Of a stretch of DNA of 64,000 nucleotides, positions 51,471 to 61,900 are shown in pieces (position 1 is the first letter of the stretch; each line of letters opens with the position of its first letter). The stretch spans positions 62,001 to 126,000 of the forward strand of contig CAWEQO010000015.1 in NCBI GenBank assembly GCA_963811225.1. Reading direction: 5' to 3'. Origin of the DNA: CAWEQO01 sp963811225. Its GTDB lineage: Bacteria; Chloroflexota; Anaerolineae; Anaerolineales; Anaerolineaceae. Position numbers and translations under genes: made by a program. A model generated the notes under the pieces. It was not told the origin of the DNA, did not search any database, and worked only from the letters and a program-made list of their open reading frames with translations.

Positions 51471-51575
51471 GTAGCCCCAGGCATGAAAATCGCTTGGACT
51501 TAGCCCCAGTCATCCTCGCGAAGCACCCTGTAAGGGTTGCTTGGGGCTACAGGTGACAAGGATGCCTGGGGCTAC
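51471..51575. repeat. compound palindromic repeat (GTAGCCCCAGG family), copy 1
   Basis: Outer arms GTAGCCCCAGGCAT (51471-51484) and its reverse complement (51562-51575) enclose an inner palindrome-like unit at about 51502-51547. The inner unit is alike to a unit at 58831-58877 in reverse orientation, sharing CATCCTCGCGAAGCAC. Confidence 0.75.
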
Positions 51576-51593
51576 ATCTGGTTTTCTATATAT

Positions 51594-51632
51594 AAAAACA
51601 CCGGAGTTTATGGAAAAACTCCGGTGTTTTTA
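51594..51632. terminator. bidirectional terminator
   Basis: AAAAACACCGGAGTTT / AAACTCCGGTGTTTTT hairpin between the convergent DUF1028 and papain genes, with A-run and T-run on the outside. Confidence 0.9.
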
Positions 51633-51652
51633 TGCAGCCCTGAGACTCTTTT

Positions 51653-54596
51653 CTACTCTACCTGCAGCGCATCGATATTGGTCGTCCCGCCCCTGCGGTG
51701 GACGACCTTGATCGTATGGGTCCCATTCGGGAGCCAAGGTCCCGTCCACTGGTAGCCCGTCTTCGTCGTCGCCGCCCGCTCGAGAATTGTCTTCCGCAGC
51801 CTGCCATCGATATAGATGGAACTGTAGCCGCCTTTCGGCACTCGAGCGTATTTCACCTTCACGCGCCGCCCGATAAAGGTCATCGCCGCGATCTCTCCGA
51901 CCATTTTGGATAGGCTCAAGCTGCCGCCGAAGGCGCCTGCAGCGCTGCTCGTATCCCAACCCGGTAGATAGACGATCGCATCGCTGGAATTGTCATAAAT
52001 GCCCGCCCCGACCGGCGCGTCCGGGGTGAACCTCAAGCTCAGCATCATCTGCGAATTGGCGCTGCCCTTGTTCTTGTCGGCCACTTCGATGTAATAGTAG
52101 TGCCGTCCTGCCAGCCGCACGGTCACGACGGAGGCGCTGCTGCCGCCGCCGTTATCGTCCCACGCCACCATCTTCGGGTTCGACCGCGAGCCCTGCCAGA
52201 CACCTATCAGCGTGTCGTAGTTGCTGCCCACCGTGTTCACCGTCAAGGTGCCGTTCGTCTTCGGATAGAAGCGGTACCAGACCGTGCGGTAGCCGCGAGA
52301 ATCGCCCGATGACAGCGGGAACAGCGGATCGCTCGAAGCGGTGGTCGCCGAGTAAACGTCACGCTGGTCGCTGAACGTATAGCCGCTGCCGGTATCCTTC
52401 AACTGCTTGGGTGAGGCGATCGAATTGAACGCCGTTCGGACCGGGGTGTAGGTCAGGTTGAGACTTAAATTCCCTGCATAGGACGACTTGCTGGCGACTT
52501 CGATGTAATAGGTGGTGTTTGGTTGGGCGGTCATCCCGATCTTCGACTGTTTGATGGAGGAGGAAATATTATCCTGCCAGGCAACCCGCTTCAGGGAACT
52601 GCTCGTTCCAGTGTATACGCCGAGGACCGTGTCATAGTTGCTGCCTTTGGTATGGATTACCAGCTGGCCCTTGCTGAACGAGGTGAATTCGTACCACACG
52701 GTGGCATCGCCCGGCTGGGGATTCCGCCAGGGGAAGGTGGGATCGCTGCCGGCAAGTGTGGCTCCGGAGACGTCCCGGCTGTCCTGGTATTTGACGATCC
52801 CGCCCGGGTTGTCGACTTTCACCGCACTGTTGAAATTGTCGTTCGAAGGGGGCGCCGACGGGGCCGGTGCGTTGTAGTCTACGTAAGTGGCCCCATAGCC
52901 CACATTCGATACGTTCCACTTGATGTTCATGTATCCGTTTTCACCCCAGCTGGAGCCCCATGAGTTGCGTACGATCCAGGTTTGGTTGGCGTCGTTCCAG
53001 CCCACCAGCACCACACCATGGTCCAGGCACTTGTTGTCGTTCGAGTAGACCCCGCTCTTGTAGCTGCCCCAGCCTTGGGAACAGATCGCCGTTGCCACCG
53101 GGCCGTGATTGTAGATCGCGCCCTTGATCTGATCGACGGAGGGGACCGAATTGGCGTCTTTGATGTAATGCCATTCTGAGAGCTTGTAGGGGTGATTGTA
53201 GGCAACCGAGCAGCTGCCGTTGGTGGCGGAGTAGGGTTTATCGCTTTCCAGCACAGCGCCCGGAGCGTTGCCGTTCTTTCCGCCCTTTGAAGTGTGCAGA
53301 TCGTGCGCCCACCAGCCACCGGCGCAGCCCCAGCTGCTCGTGTTGCAGGAGATCAGATACTGCTCCGACAGGTCGACGCTCTTATTTTGTTGGATCAGCA
53401 GCGCCAATTCCATCACGCCCACGGTACCGAACGCCCAGCACGCGCCGCAGCCGCCCTGATTGCGCACCGGGGTCACCTTGCCCTGGCTGCGCCAATCGAA
53501 CGATTGCGGCAGCCCGATCAATGTGTCTGCCCCCACCGAAGGCTGTGCGGGGGCCGCTGCCTGCGCCTCACCCATTGCCTGGAGGAAGGGCGTCACCGGG
53601 CTGCTCAAGTCCAGCGCTTCCGGCATCTGCGCCGCCTGTACCATCAAGCTGCGCGTGACCGGCGCGCCGCTTTCAAACGGACGCCGGTAGATCAGGTTGA
53701 GGGTTACATCGCCGCTCTTGGTCGCGTACAGCCGCAGCCTCTCCTGCGCCTGTGCGCCCGGGCCGCTGACCTTCTCAACGAAGTCCGGCTCACCGCTCTG
53801 CGTCAAGATGTCCGGCTCGACCGACTGCACTTCCCAGGCATACCCGGTACCCGGGCGGCTTTCCAGCATTACGGTCACATCCTGGCCCTGCTCCACCTTC
53901 GTCGCGACGCTCACCTGGGCCGGCCCGCCCAAGAAGTCGAAGTCCGCTCCCAGATCGGTGTAGATCACCTGGCGCAGCTCGTCCTGCGAGTTGTCGCCAT
54001 TCATTTCCACCTGGTAGGAGGGTTCGGCGCTTGCCGCAAAACTCTGCCGCGCTCTGCACTTGCACGTCTACGTCCTTCGACTTGAGCTTGTCGTCCAGCG
54101 TGGACTGCAGCAGCACGCCCGTTTGCGCCGTACCGCCCATCGCCTGGACCTCCTCGCTCGGCACCGGCACGCTCATCACCAGCGACCAGGTCAGCTCGCC
54201 CGGCGTTTCTTCCGTGGCAGTCTCGGCTGCTGTGGCTGTGACTGTGGCTGTCGTTGTCGTTGTAGGCTCCAGCGTTGGCGGCACCGTCAGGTTCGGGGTA
54301 AACTCGCCTGTCGGCTCCAGGGTCGCGGTGGCAGCCGGCTCTTCCGTTGGAAGGTCAGGTTCCAATGTGACGGTCTCGGTCAGGTCTGGGGCTGCGGAGC
54401 TCTCTACTGTAGGCAGCCCGCCAGGCGTTTGGAGGGTTTCTTGCAAGGGGATTTGCGTTTGCGCCGGGTCTGTGGGGTTGTCGGATTGGGCCCGGGCCTG
54501 GATCGGTTGGACGGCGAGCATGCTAGCGGCCAAAATACTGATAATGACCAGTGTGCTGGACATCCGTAACAGGGACTTCGGTTTGTGAATGTTCAT
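51653..54596 (-). CDS. secreted papain-family (C1A) peptidase with chagasin-like prodomain, split by a +1 frameshift
   Basis: About 980 aa over two frames. The first frame (ATG at 54596, GAAGAGG upstream) gives a signal peptide (TLVIISILAASMLAVQPIQARA) and a long Thr/Pro/Glu-rich linker. One T of TTTT (complement of 54038-54041) must be skipped to reach SAEPSYQVEMNGD. Then come a chagasin-type inhibitor domain (RPGTGYAW, SGPGA, IYRRPFE), a C1A protease (GGCGACWAF Cys, DHGVVLVGW His, RNSWGSSWG Asn), two PPC-like beta domains (each with SNYDTxxGV) and a C-terminal carbohydrate-binding-like beta domain. An extracellular protease with a built-in inhibitor is inferred. Confidence 0.85.
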
Positions 54597-55016
54597 AGCC
54601 TCTTCTTCCGGGTTTGGGATTGGGGGCGTCGATGAGGGAGCGATGAATAACGGTAACGACAAAACGCTTCTCCAACAGGTCGGGAATCCCTGTTAGAGCT
54701 TGATCTTCGTGGATAGACCCGCTAAGAGCGGAAGGGCGATCGGGTTGCAGGCCCCGGAACGGACCGATCCGGAACCAAACTATGCAGGCTCTTAATTGAG
54801 CCCTTTATTAAGCTTGAACCCCTGCTGCTGAAAATACTCTGCCACAGCATTTGACGAACCGATTTTACTATATCCTCGAGCAGCAAAACTGCGCGTTACA
54901 ATTTTGAAAGGGAATTGAAACGGAAAAGAAATAAAGAGAAGCGATTTCCTGCCGCTGTTCTCTACCCTCCACTCTCCATATTTTGTAATACAATGAAACA
55001 AATTCCTCAACAACGG
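54597..55016. other. intergenic region between papain and moxR genes
   Basis: 420 bp. It holds a CT-rich patch (54948-54977) like those near other gene borders, then a TGTAAT box at 54984-54989. Left half is GC-rich with short pairings (CTCTTA-type) but no RNA family was recognised. Confidence 0.4.
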
Positions 55017-55979
55017 ATGGAGCCCATGACTACTCTCCAAGAATTCGTTGATCGGGTGACCGGCAACATCGAAAAGGTCATCATCGGCAAGCGTGAAGTC
55101 ATTCAATACCTCATGGTCGCTTTGCTGTGCGAGGGTCACGTCTTGCTTGAAGACGTACCCGGCGTCGGCAAGACTATGCTGGCCCGCGCCCTCTCCATCA
55201 GCATGGGCGGCAAGTTCAAGCGCCTCCAGTGCACCCCCGACCTGCTGCCTAACGACGTGACCGGCGTCTCCATCTATAACCAGCAGACCGGCGAGTTCGA
55301 GTTCCGGCCCGGCCCGGTCTTCGTGCAGGTCTTGCTGGTCGACGAGATCAACCGCGCCACACCCCGCACGCAGGCCGCCTTGCTGGAGGCCATGCAGGAG
55401 CAGCAGGTCACCGTTGACGGCGTTACCTACCCGCTGCCGCGGCCTTTCCTGGTCATTGCCACCCAAAACCCTATTGAATACGAGGGAACCTTCCCCTTGC
55501 CAGAGGCGCAGCTCGATCGCTTCTTCATGCGCCTTACCGTCGGTTATCCCGCAACCGCCGACGAGCGCCAGCTGCTCACCCACCTGCAGCGAGAGCATCC
55601 GATCACTCAGCTGCAGCCCGTGGTCGACAGCGTCAATCTGATCGAATTGCAGAAGCAGGTCTGGGAAGTGTACGTCGAGGACAGCCTGCAAGACTACATC
55701 GTCAGCCTGGTTACTGCCACCCGCAATCACCCCGACCTGTCCCTGGGCGCCAGCCCGCGCGCCAGCCTGGCCTTGTTCCGCGCCTCCCAAGCCCTGGCAG
55801 CCATTCAGGGCCGCGACCACGTCATCCCCGACGACATCCAGCGTCTGGCCCCGTTCGTTCTGACCCACCGCGTCATCCTCTCGCCCGAGTCCGACCTGCG
55901 CGGCCGCACCGCCGAGGGACTGGTACGCGGCATTCTCGCTGCGGTACCCCTCAACCTTGACGACAACAAAGGGCATTAG
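55017..55979 (+). CDS. MoxR-family AAA+ ATPase
   Basis: 320 aa. Walker A LLEDVPGVGKTMLARAL, Walker B VLLVDEINRATPRTQAALLEAM, sensor 1 VIATQNPIEYEGTFPLPEAQLDRFF, and the C-terminal lid with S-P-R-A-S-L-A-L. MoxR ATPases act as chaperones for partner vWA or DUF58 proteins, here encoded immediately downstream. Start is not certain: ATG at 54993, 55017 and 55026 are in frame; those at 55017 and 55026 fit the family N-terminus, and the earlier one lies too close to the likely transcription start. Confidence 0.93.
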   Translation: MEPMTTLQEFVDRVTGNIEKVIIGKREVIQYLMVALLCEGHVLLEDVPGVGKTMLARALSISMGGKFKRLQCTPDLLPNDVTGVSIYNQQTGEFEFRPGPVFVQVLLVDEINRATPRTQAALLEAMQEQQVTVDGVTYPLPRPFLVIATQNPIEYEGTFPLPEAQLDRFFMRLTVGYPATADERQLLTHLQREHPITQLQPVVDSVNLIELQKQVWEVYVEDSLQDYIVSLVTATRNHPDLSLGASPRASLALFRASQALAAIQGRDHVIPDDIQRLAPFVLTHRVILSPESDLRGRTAEGLVRGILAAVPLNLDDNKGH

Positions 55980-55991
55980 GCTTCTCCTCCA

Positions 55992-57179
55992 ATGTCCGCT
56001 TTCCTCCTCTTTCTCACGGTCGCATTGATCCTGCTCGGCGCAGGGACGGGAGAGAGCTTTGTCTTCCACATTGTTTATCTGATCGCCGGAACTTATTTTC
56101 TCGGCCGCTGGTGGAGCGCCAGATCGCTCTCGGCCGTGCAGTTCGAGCGCAAGTACGATGACCACGTTTACCTGGGTAAGTCGGTGCCTGTGCGCCTCGA
56201 GCTGAAGAATACCGGCTGGCTGCCGGTGCTGTGGCTGCGAGTGCGTGATTTACTACCCATCGAGATCATGCCGACCCAGTCCTTTCAGCAGGTCATCAGC
56301 CTCGGTCCGTATGAGAGCCAAACAGTCGGCTACGTGCTGGAGCCTTACCACCGCGGCTGTTACCCGGTCGGCCCGCTTGAGCTGACGGGTGGCGACCTGC
56401 TCGGCCTGGCCCGCGATCAGGTTCAGGAGGCCGATCAAAGCTACCTGACGGTTTACCCCCGTGTCATCCCCCTCTCCGCTCTCAAGCTGCCCTCACGCTC
56501 CCCTATGGGTACCCTGCGCCACAAGGAGCCCATCTTCGAGGACCCCAGCCGCCCGGCCGGCAAGCGCGACTACGTCAACGGCAACTCCCTCCGCCGCATC
56601 GATTGGAAGTCCTCGGCTTCCGTCGGCCGATTGCAGGTCAAGCAGTTCGAGCCTTCCATCGCCCTCGAAACCGCCATCTTCCTCGATCTGGACGTTCAGG
56701 ACTACCACTACCGCCGCCGCATCGACGCCACCGAGCTCGCCATCGTGGTGGCCGCCTCAGTCGCCAATTGGGTGATCGCCCAGAAGCAGTCCACCGGGCT
56801 GGTCACCAACGGCATCGATCCCCTTGCTCAGGATGGTATCTCCCAGCCGCTCACCCCTCGCAAGGGCCGCGGTCACCTGATGCGCCTCTTGGAGACCCTG
56901 GCGCGCATCAAGCTTTGTGAGGGTCAATCCTTCACCCACAGCATCCACCAGTACCGTCCCAACCTCAGTTGGGGCGCCACCCTGATCGTCATCACCGGTC
57001 AGGCCGGCGACGATCTGTTCGAAGAGTTCTTCCAGGCCCAGCGCGCCGGCATGGATGTTGTCTTGATCCTGTGCGGAGACGTGCCCGGCTTGCAAGAGAC
57101 CAGGCGTCGCGCCCGTCATTTCGGCATCCCCGTCTATTCGTTCTGGTCAGAGCGTGACCTGGACCTGTGGCGAAAGTGA
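55992..57179 (+). CDS. DUF58-domain membrane protein
   Basis: 395 aa. Two short N-terminal membrane helices (ALILLGAG... and YLIAGTYFLG), a beta-rich middle part, then the DUF58 core with the mark G-x-x-x-R-x-I-D-W-K-S-S-A (NSLRRIDWKSSAS) and a vWA-like fold after it (FLDLDVQDYHY). DUF58 proteins are partners of MoxR ATPases and of transglutaminase/DUF4129 proteins, as in this operon. Molecular role is unknown; wall or stress functions are proposed for relatives. Confidence 0.9.
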   Translation: MSAFLLFLTVALILLGAGTGESFVFHIVYLIAGTYFLGRWWSARSLSAVQFERKYDDHVYLGKSVPVRLELKNTGWLPVLWLRVRDLLPIEIMPTQSFQQVISLGPYESQTVGYVLEPYHRGCYPVGPLELTGGDLLGLARDQVQEADQSYLTVYPRVIPLSALKLPSRSPMGTLRHKEPIFEDPSRPAGKRDYVNGNSLRRIDWKSSASVGRLQVKQFEPSIALETAIFLDLDVQDYHYRRRIDATELAIVVAASVANWVIAQKQSTGLVTNGIDPLAQDGISQPLTPRKGRGHLMRLLETLARIKLCEGQSFTHSIHQYRPNLSWGATLIVITGQAGDDLFEEFFQAQRAGMDVVLILCGDVPGLQETRRRARHFGIPVYSFWSERDLDLWRK

Positions 57180-57186
57180 GCCCGGC

Positions 57187-58776
57187 ATGATCTTCAAGCT
57201 GTTCAAGCCCTTCCAATCCTCCCAACGGCTCTCGCTCTATGTCGACGGGGCCCTGATCGCCGGGATGATGGCTTGTTTCGGCATTTCTTACGTCCAGTTC
57301 GTTCAGCGCATCTTCCCCGGCTGGTCTGGCGGCTACCTGCCCTGGCTTTTCGCCGTGATCTCTCTCGAAGTCACCTATACCCACTTCGCCAACCGTGACA
57401 AATCCTTCGGCGAGCAGCTCAACCGCCGCCTGACCGAGTGGGTGGTGCTGTTCTTCCTTATTAAACTGCTTTCCATGCTCTTTAGCCGCCAGGGCGGATT
57501 TCTTTCCGAGGTCTCGCTGTGGGAGAAAGACTTGCTGCTCTTCTTCTCGCCTGCTTTCCTCGCCGCTCTGCTTCCCGCCCTGATCGTCTGGATCGCCAGT
57601 TATACCTTCGCCGGCGATTTGGCTGCCCTGCAGGTCGAAGAGTCTGAGCTTTACATTGACGGCCAGGCCATGCTGGACCGCAACCGCATCGACTACCGCC
57701 AGCGCCTGAGTGAGTGGGTCATGCTGCTCGGCTTGGGCGTCATCCTGCTGGCTTTTTTTGCCCGCTTCGACCTGGTCCAGGTTTTCGGCGAGACTTTCCC
57801 CAGCCGCGCCCCGGTCTACAACGTGGTCGCCTACTTCTTGCTCGGATTCCTGCTGCTCAGCCAGGCTCAATTCGGCTCGCTGCAGCGCAGCTGGCTTTGG
57901 GACCGCATCCCCACCGCCGGACGCTTGCCCGGCCGCTGGCTGGCTTACAGTCTGCTCTTCTTCATCCTGTTGGCGCTGGTCTCGCTGGCGCTGCCTACCC
58001 GTTACACCATCGGCTTGCTGGACACACTGCGGATCGTCGTCGGCTTCCTCATGCAGCTGTTCTCGCTGCTGCTGACCTTGCTGCTTTACCCCTTCATTTT
58101 CTTGATCAACCTGCTCACCGGCCGGACAAACGAAGATCAGCCGCCCCCGCCGCCGCTGCAGCTGCCTGAGATCGACCGCAGCGCACCGACCGTGGCAGGA
58201 TCGCCTTTGCCCTGGCTCGAAATTCTGCGCTCGCTGGCCTTCTGGCTGATTTTAGCTGCCATTCTGATTTACTTCTTCCGTTCCTATTTGCTTCAGAATA
58301 AGGATCTATTGGCTTCCTTCCGCCGGGTGAAGCTTCTGGGCTGGCTGTCTCAGGCCTGGATCGCGCTGCGGAAGTGGCTGCGCGGCGTTAATTTGCAGGT
58401 CGGCCAGGCAATCCAGGCCGGGCGCAAGCGGCTCTTTCCCCAGCGCCGGGGCTCGCTGGCAGCTGCTCTGCGGCGATCCATCAACTTCCGGCGTCTCAAC
58501 CCCCGCCAGCGGGTCATCTTCTTCTACCTGCGTATGATCGAGCGTGGGGGAGAGCAGGGCATCCCCCGCTCACCCGCCCAGACTCCCTCCCAGTATTCGC
58601 AGCAGCTGCGCCAGACACTCCCCGACGTCGGCCCTGAGCTTGATGATATGACCTCCGCTTTCCTCGATGCCCGGTACAGCCCCCACCAGGTTGACCCAGA
58701 AGATGCCGCCGCTGTTCAATCTTGGTGGAAACGCATCCTGCAGGCCCTGCACCGGGTCGAAAAACCGCGTTTCTAG
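57187..58776 (+). CDS. multi-pass membrane protein with C-terminal DUF4129 domain
   Basis: 529 aa from the ATG at 57187, eight bases after the DUF58 stop. Seven or eight membrane helices in the first 350 residues, a proline stretch (QPPPPPLQL), another helix (AFWLILAAILIYFF) and a cytoplasmic helical end with R-Q-R-V-I-F-F-Y-L-R-M, PRSPAQTPSQYSQQL and S-A-F-L-D-A-R-Y-S, typical of DUF4129. In related operons this domain is fused to a transglutaminase; no such domain is visible here. It completes a MoxR-DUF58-DUF4129 unit. Confidence 0.8.
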   Translation: MIFKLFKPFQSSQRLSLYVDGALIAGMMACFGISYVQFVQRIFPGWSGGYLPWLFAVISLEVTYTHFANRDKSFGEQLNRRLTEWVVLFFLIKLLSMLFSRQGGFLSEVSLWEKDLLLFFSPAFLAALLPALIVWIASYTFAGDLAALQVEESELYIDGQAMLDRNRIDYRQRLSEWVMLLGLGVILLAFFARFDLVQVFGETFPSRAPVYNVVAYFLLGFLLLSQAQFGSLQRSWLWDRIPTAGRLPGRWLAYSLLFFILLALVSLALPTRYTIGLLDTLRIVVGFLMQLFSLLLTLLLYPFIFLINLLTGRTNEDQPPPPPLQLPEIDRSAPTVAGSPLPWLEILRSLAFWLILAAILIYFFRSYLLQNKDLLASFRRVKLLGWLSQAWIALRKWLRGVNLQVGQAIQAGRKRLFPQRRGSLAAALRRSINFRRLNPRQRVIFFYLRMIERGGEQGIPRSPAQTPSQYSQQLRQTLPDVGPELDDMTSAFLDARYSPHQVDPEDAAAVQSWWKRILQALHRVEKPRF

Positions 58777-58809
58777 AATCCATCCAAAATCATTCCTTTA
58801 TTTTCTAGC

Positions 58810-58898
58810 AACTACTCAGGCAGACAACGTAGCCCCAGGCTGCCCTTATAGAGTGCTTCGCGAGGATGCCTGGGGCTACGTTGTCTGCCTGAGTAGTT
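58810..58898. repeat. GTAGCCCCAGG palindromic repeat, copy 2, within a terminator hairpin
   Basis: A 31-bp perfect inverted repeat (58810-58840 with 58868-58898) followed by a T-run. Its inner part 58829-58879 (GTAGCCCCAGG ... CCTGGGGCTAC) is homologous, in reverse orientation, to the inner unit at 51502-51547. Confidence 0.8.
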
Positions 58899-58919
58899 TT
58901 TTCTATACCATTAAAAAGG

Positions 58920-58946
58920 CTGGCGGGAGGTCATTCCTCCCGCCAG
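58920..58946 (-). terminator. terminator of the GH13 gene
   Basis: CTGGCGGGAGG / CCTCCCGCCAG hairpin with a 5-nt loop, followed on the minus strand by CCTTTTTAAT. Confidence 0.85.
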
Positions 58947-58968
58947 ATCATGTCCCGTCAACCCGTCT

Positions 58969-61900
58969 CTAATTCGGACAGGCGCCCGTATTCCTCCAAT
59001 TCACCACCGTGTCTTCCTGCGTCATCGTCCCGTCCGGACCGTAATACACGGTCACAGTCCTGTTGCCTAGCTCCTCGCAGGTGATGCCTTTTTCCACATA
59101 ATCCCAGCTGCCGAGGGCGTACTTGTACTCCAGGTGGTAGCCTTCCGCCAGATCCAGTGTGATCATCCAATAGGTCCCATCCACCTGCGTCATCGGCGTT
59201 GCGGCCGGGTCCCAGTCCTGGAAGTTTCCGGCGATCGTGACCGTCGCGTCAGCCGGGGTCCAGTCCGGCACGGTAACATTAATGGTCACCTGCACCGTGC
59301 GCGCCTGGGCGGTCGCTTGCACCTCGTTAGAATTTTCCGACACATTGAACGAAGTGTCTGCCGCCCTGACCACATAATAATAACTGGCGTTGGCGGCTGC
59401 ACCCCAATCGGTGAACTCCAGGCCCGGCGCCGGCACAGTCCCAACTTTCGTGTATGGCCCGCCCGCTGCATCGCCTCGCAGGATTTCGTAGCGGAACACG
59501 TCACTGTCGGCCGGGGCTCCCCATTTTAGCGAGATAAAGCCGGTCGAGGCGCCCGTGACTTGCAGGTTGCCCGGCGCAGCCGGTGGCGTGCTGTCGCCGG
59601 ACGCGGTGACCGTCAGTGCGCCCGCTTGGGCCGGGTCATATCCATTGCCGGTTCCGTCCAGGTCGGCATACACCCACACCATCCCGGCGGTCGTGCTGTA
59701 GCGGTAAGCGTAATCAAACGTCCCCACCGATTCGGGCAGCAGCGCCGACTTGAACTCGTCGTTGTTTCCGTTGTCCGCGTTGAAAACCGCATCCACCCAG
59801 ATCCAATCCGGGCTGCTGTCCGGGTCCGAGCCGTCCGGTCCATAGCCCAGCTGGGCGATCAGGCCCGGGGTCGGTCCCGGCTGGTTGGTTGCGCCGTCGA
59901 CCCACACTTGACCGTAGATGCTTTCGGTTGGGTTCGTCGCGCTGATTGGTTGGATGATGGTCAGCGGCCACTGCAAATTGGCCCAGCCAATCACCAGCGC
60001 CGGCATGGCCCCGGCCTCATTCGAGCGTGCGCTCTCGTTCCCGGCCGCGTCCACCGCCGTGACCACGTAGTAGTACATCTGCCCATTCGTCACGTCTTGG
60101 TCGTGATAGCTCGTCCCGCTGACCGGCGCAGAATTGATCTTCTCGTAGCCGCCGTGCGTGACGATGCTGCGGTATACGTGATACCCTGCCGCGCTGCTGA
60201 CGGCGTCCCACTGCAGGTCGACCATGCCATTCCCGGCGCTCGCTTGCAGGTGATCCGGGAACTCCGGCGGTTTCAGGTCGGCTTTCTTGGCCGTGGTCAG
60301 GATGCGCCCCCAGCGCCCTTCGACGCTCACGTCCAGCTTGCCGCCGTTGACCGTGAACGTGCCGCCGTTTAGCTCGTCGGTCAGCAGGCTGCCTTCCGGA
60401 ATGTAACCGCTCACGTCAATGCTCAGGCTGTGCTCAGCCGCATCCTTGTTCACCGCCACCACCGCTGCCCCGCTCAGGTCTTTGCGCCCGTAGGCATAAG
60501 CGCCGTCGTCGTTGTTGGTGTACAGCGTATCAAAGCTGCCGGTGCGCAGGTAGCTGTGCTGATTGCGGATGTGGATCAGGCCGCTGTAATGCGCCAGCAT
60601 CTGTTCGTCGATTGCGTCCCAGGCGAACGGCCGGCGGTCATCCGGATCGGTGTCGCCGGTCATCCCGGCCTCGTCGCCGTAGTAGATCGTCGGCGCGCCC
60701 GGCATGGTCATCTGCAGGATCGCCAGCAGCTCCAGCCTGGCCTTACCCTCCGCCAGGTTGGCCGCGTTGAATTCCTTGTCCTCGCGGTTGCGCTCTCCCG
60801 GCGTCAGCGCCCACAGAATGCGCTGGGTGTCGTGCGAACCCACCAGGTTCATCATGGCCTGATAGGCCGGGGTGGGGTAGTCCTCTTTGATCGATTGCAT
60901 TACGCTGTCAAATTCGCTCGGGTTCAGCCCGACGATTGCGCCCTGGTTCGGGTCGCTCATCTCGCCGTTGACGAACCCCAACAGCGCCCGGCGGAAGCGG
61001 TAGTTCATGCTGCTGTCGAACTCGCTGCCCAGCAGCCAATCGCTGGCATCGTCCCAGATCTCGCCCACGATGACCGCGTTCGGGTTGGCCGATTTCACCT
61101 GCGGGCGGAACTCCTGCCAGAAGTCGTGGCTCTTGTCTGGCGCAACGTCCAGCCGCCAGCCCATCGTGCCCTGCTTGACCCAGTAGCGCGCCACGCTGTT
61201 CTTGTTGCCGTAGATGAAGTCTCGCACCGATTGGATCTCGGTCAGCACCGGCAGGCTGTCGAAGCCCCACCACGAGTTGTAATCCTCCGGCCAGTTGTTG
61301 AAGGTGTACCAGTCGAAGTAGGGTGAATCCTGGCTTTCGAATGCGCCGGCAGTGATGTAGCGCGAGTACTTATCGAAGTACAGGCTGTCGGACGAGGTGT
61401 GGTTGAATACGCCGTCCAGGATGATGTTGATGCCGGCTGCCTTGGCCTGCTTCACCAGCAGGTCGAACTCCTGCTTCGATCCAAGATACGGGTCGATGCT
61501 GAAGTAATCGGTGGTGTCGTACATGTGGTTGGAGGGGCCCTTGAAGATTGGGTTGAAGTAAATGGTTGTCACCCCCAGGCTCTTCAGGTAATCCAGCTTG
61601 CGGGTCACGCCCTTCAGGTCGCCTCCGAAAAAGTCGCTTCCCATGGGCTCTTCGTCGCAGGTCGCCCCCACGTAGCTGCGGCAGTAGCCCTCCGGCAGGT
61701 CGGTCCAGTCCTTGGCCGTCACCGGATCGCCGTACACATCCGGGTCTTTCGCCGGTTTGGCGTTGTTGCCCTGTTCGCCGCTGAAGAAGCGGTCGGGGAA
61801 GATCTGATAGATCACCGCGTTCTTCATCCAATCCGGAGTGGTGAAGGCCGGATCGTACACGTCGATCTGGAAACTGTAGTCGGGCGAATCCTCGTACGCC

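Noticed and set aside
54620..54790. Possible structured RNA/riboswitch upstream of the papain gene
   Set aside because: Only short pairings are visible and no known riboswitch core could be matched.
54792..56165. Long minus-strand open frame of 457 codons
   Set aside because: It lies opposite the moxR and DUF58 genes; composition is that of a shadow frame in GC-rich DNA.
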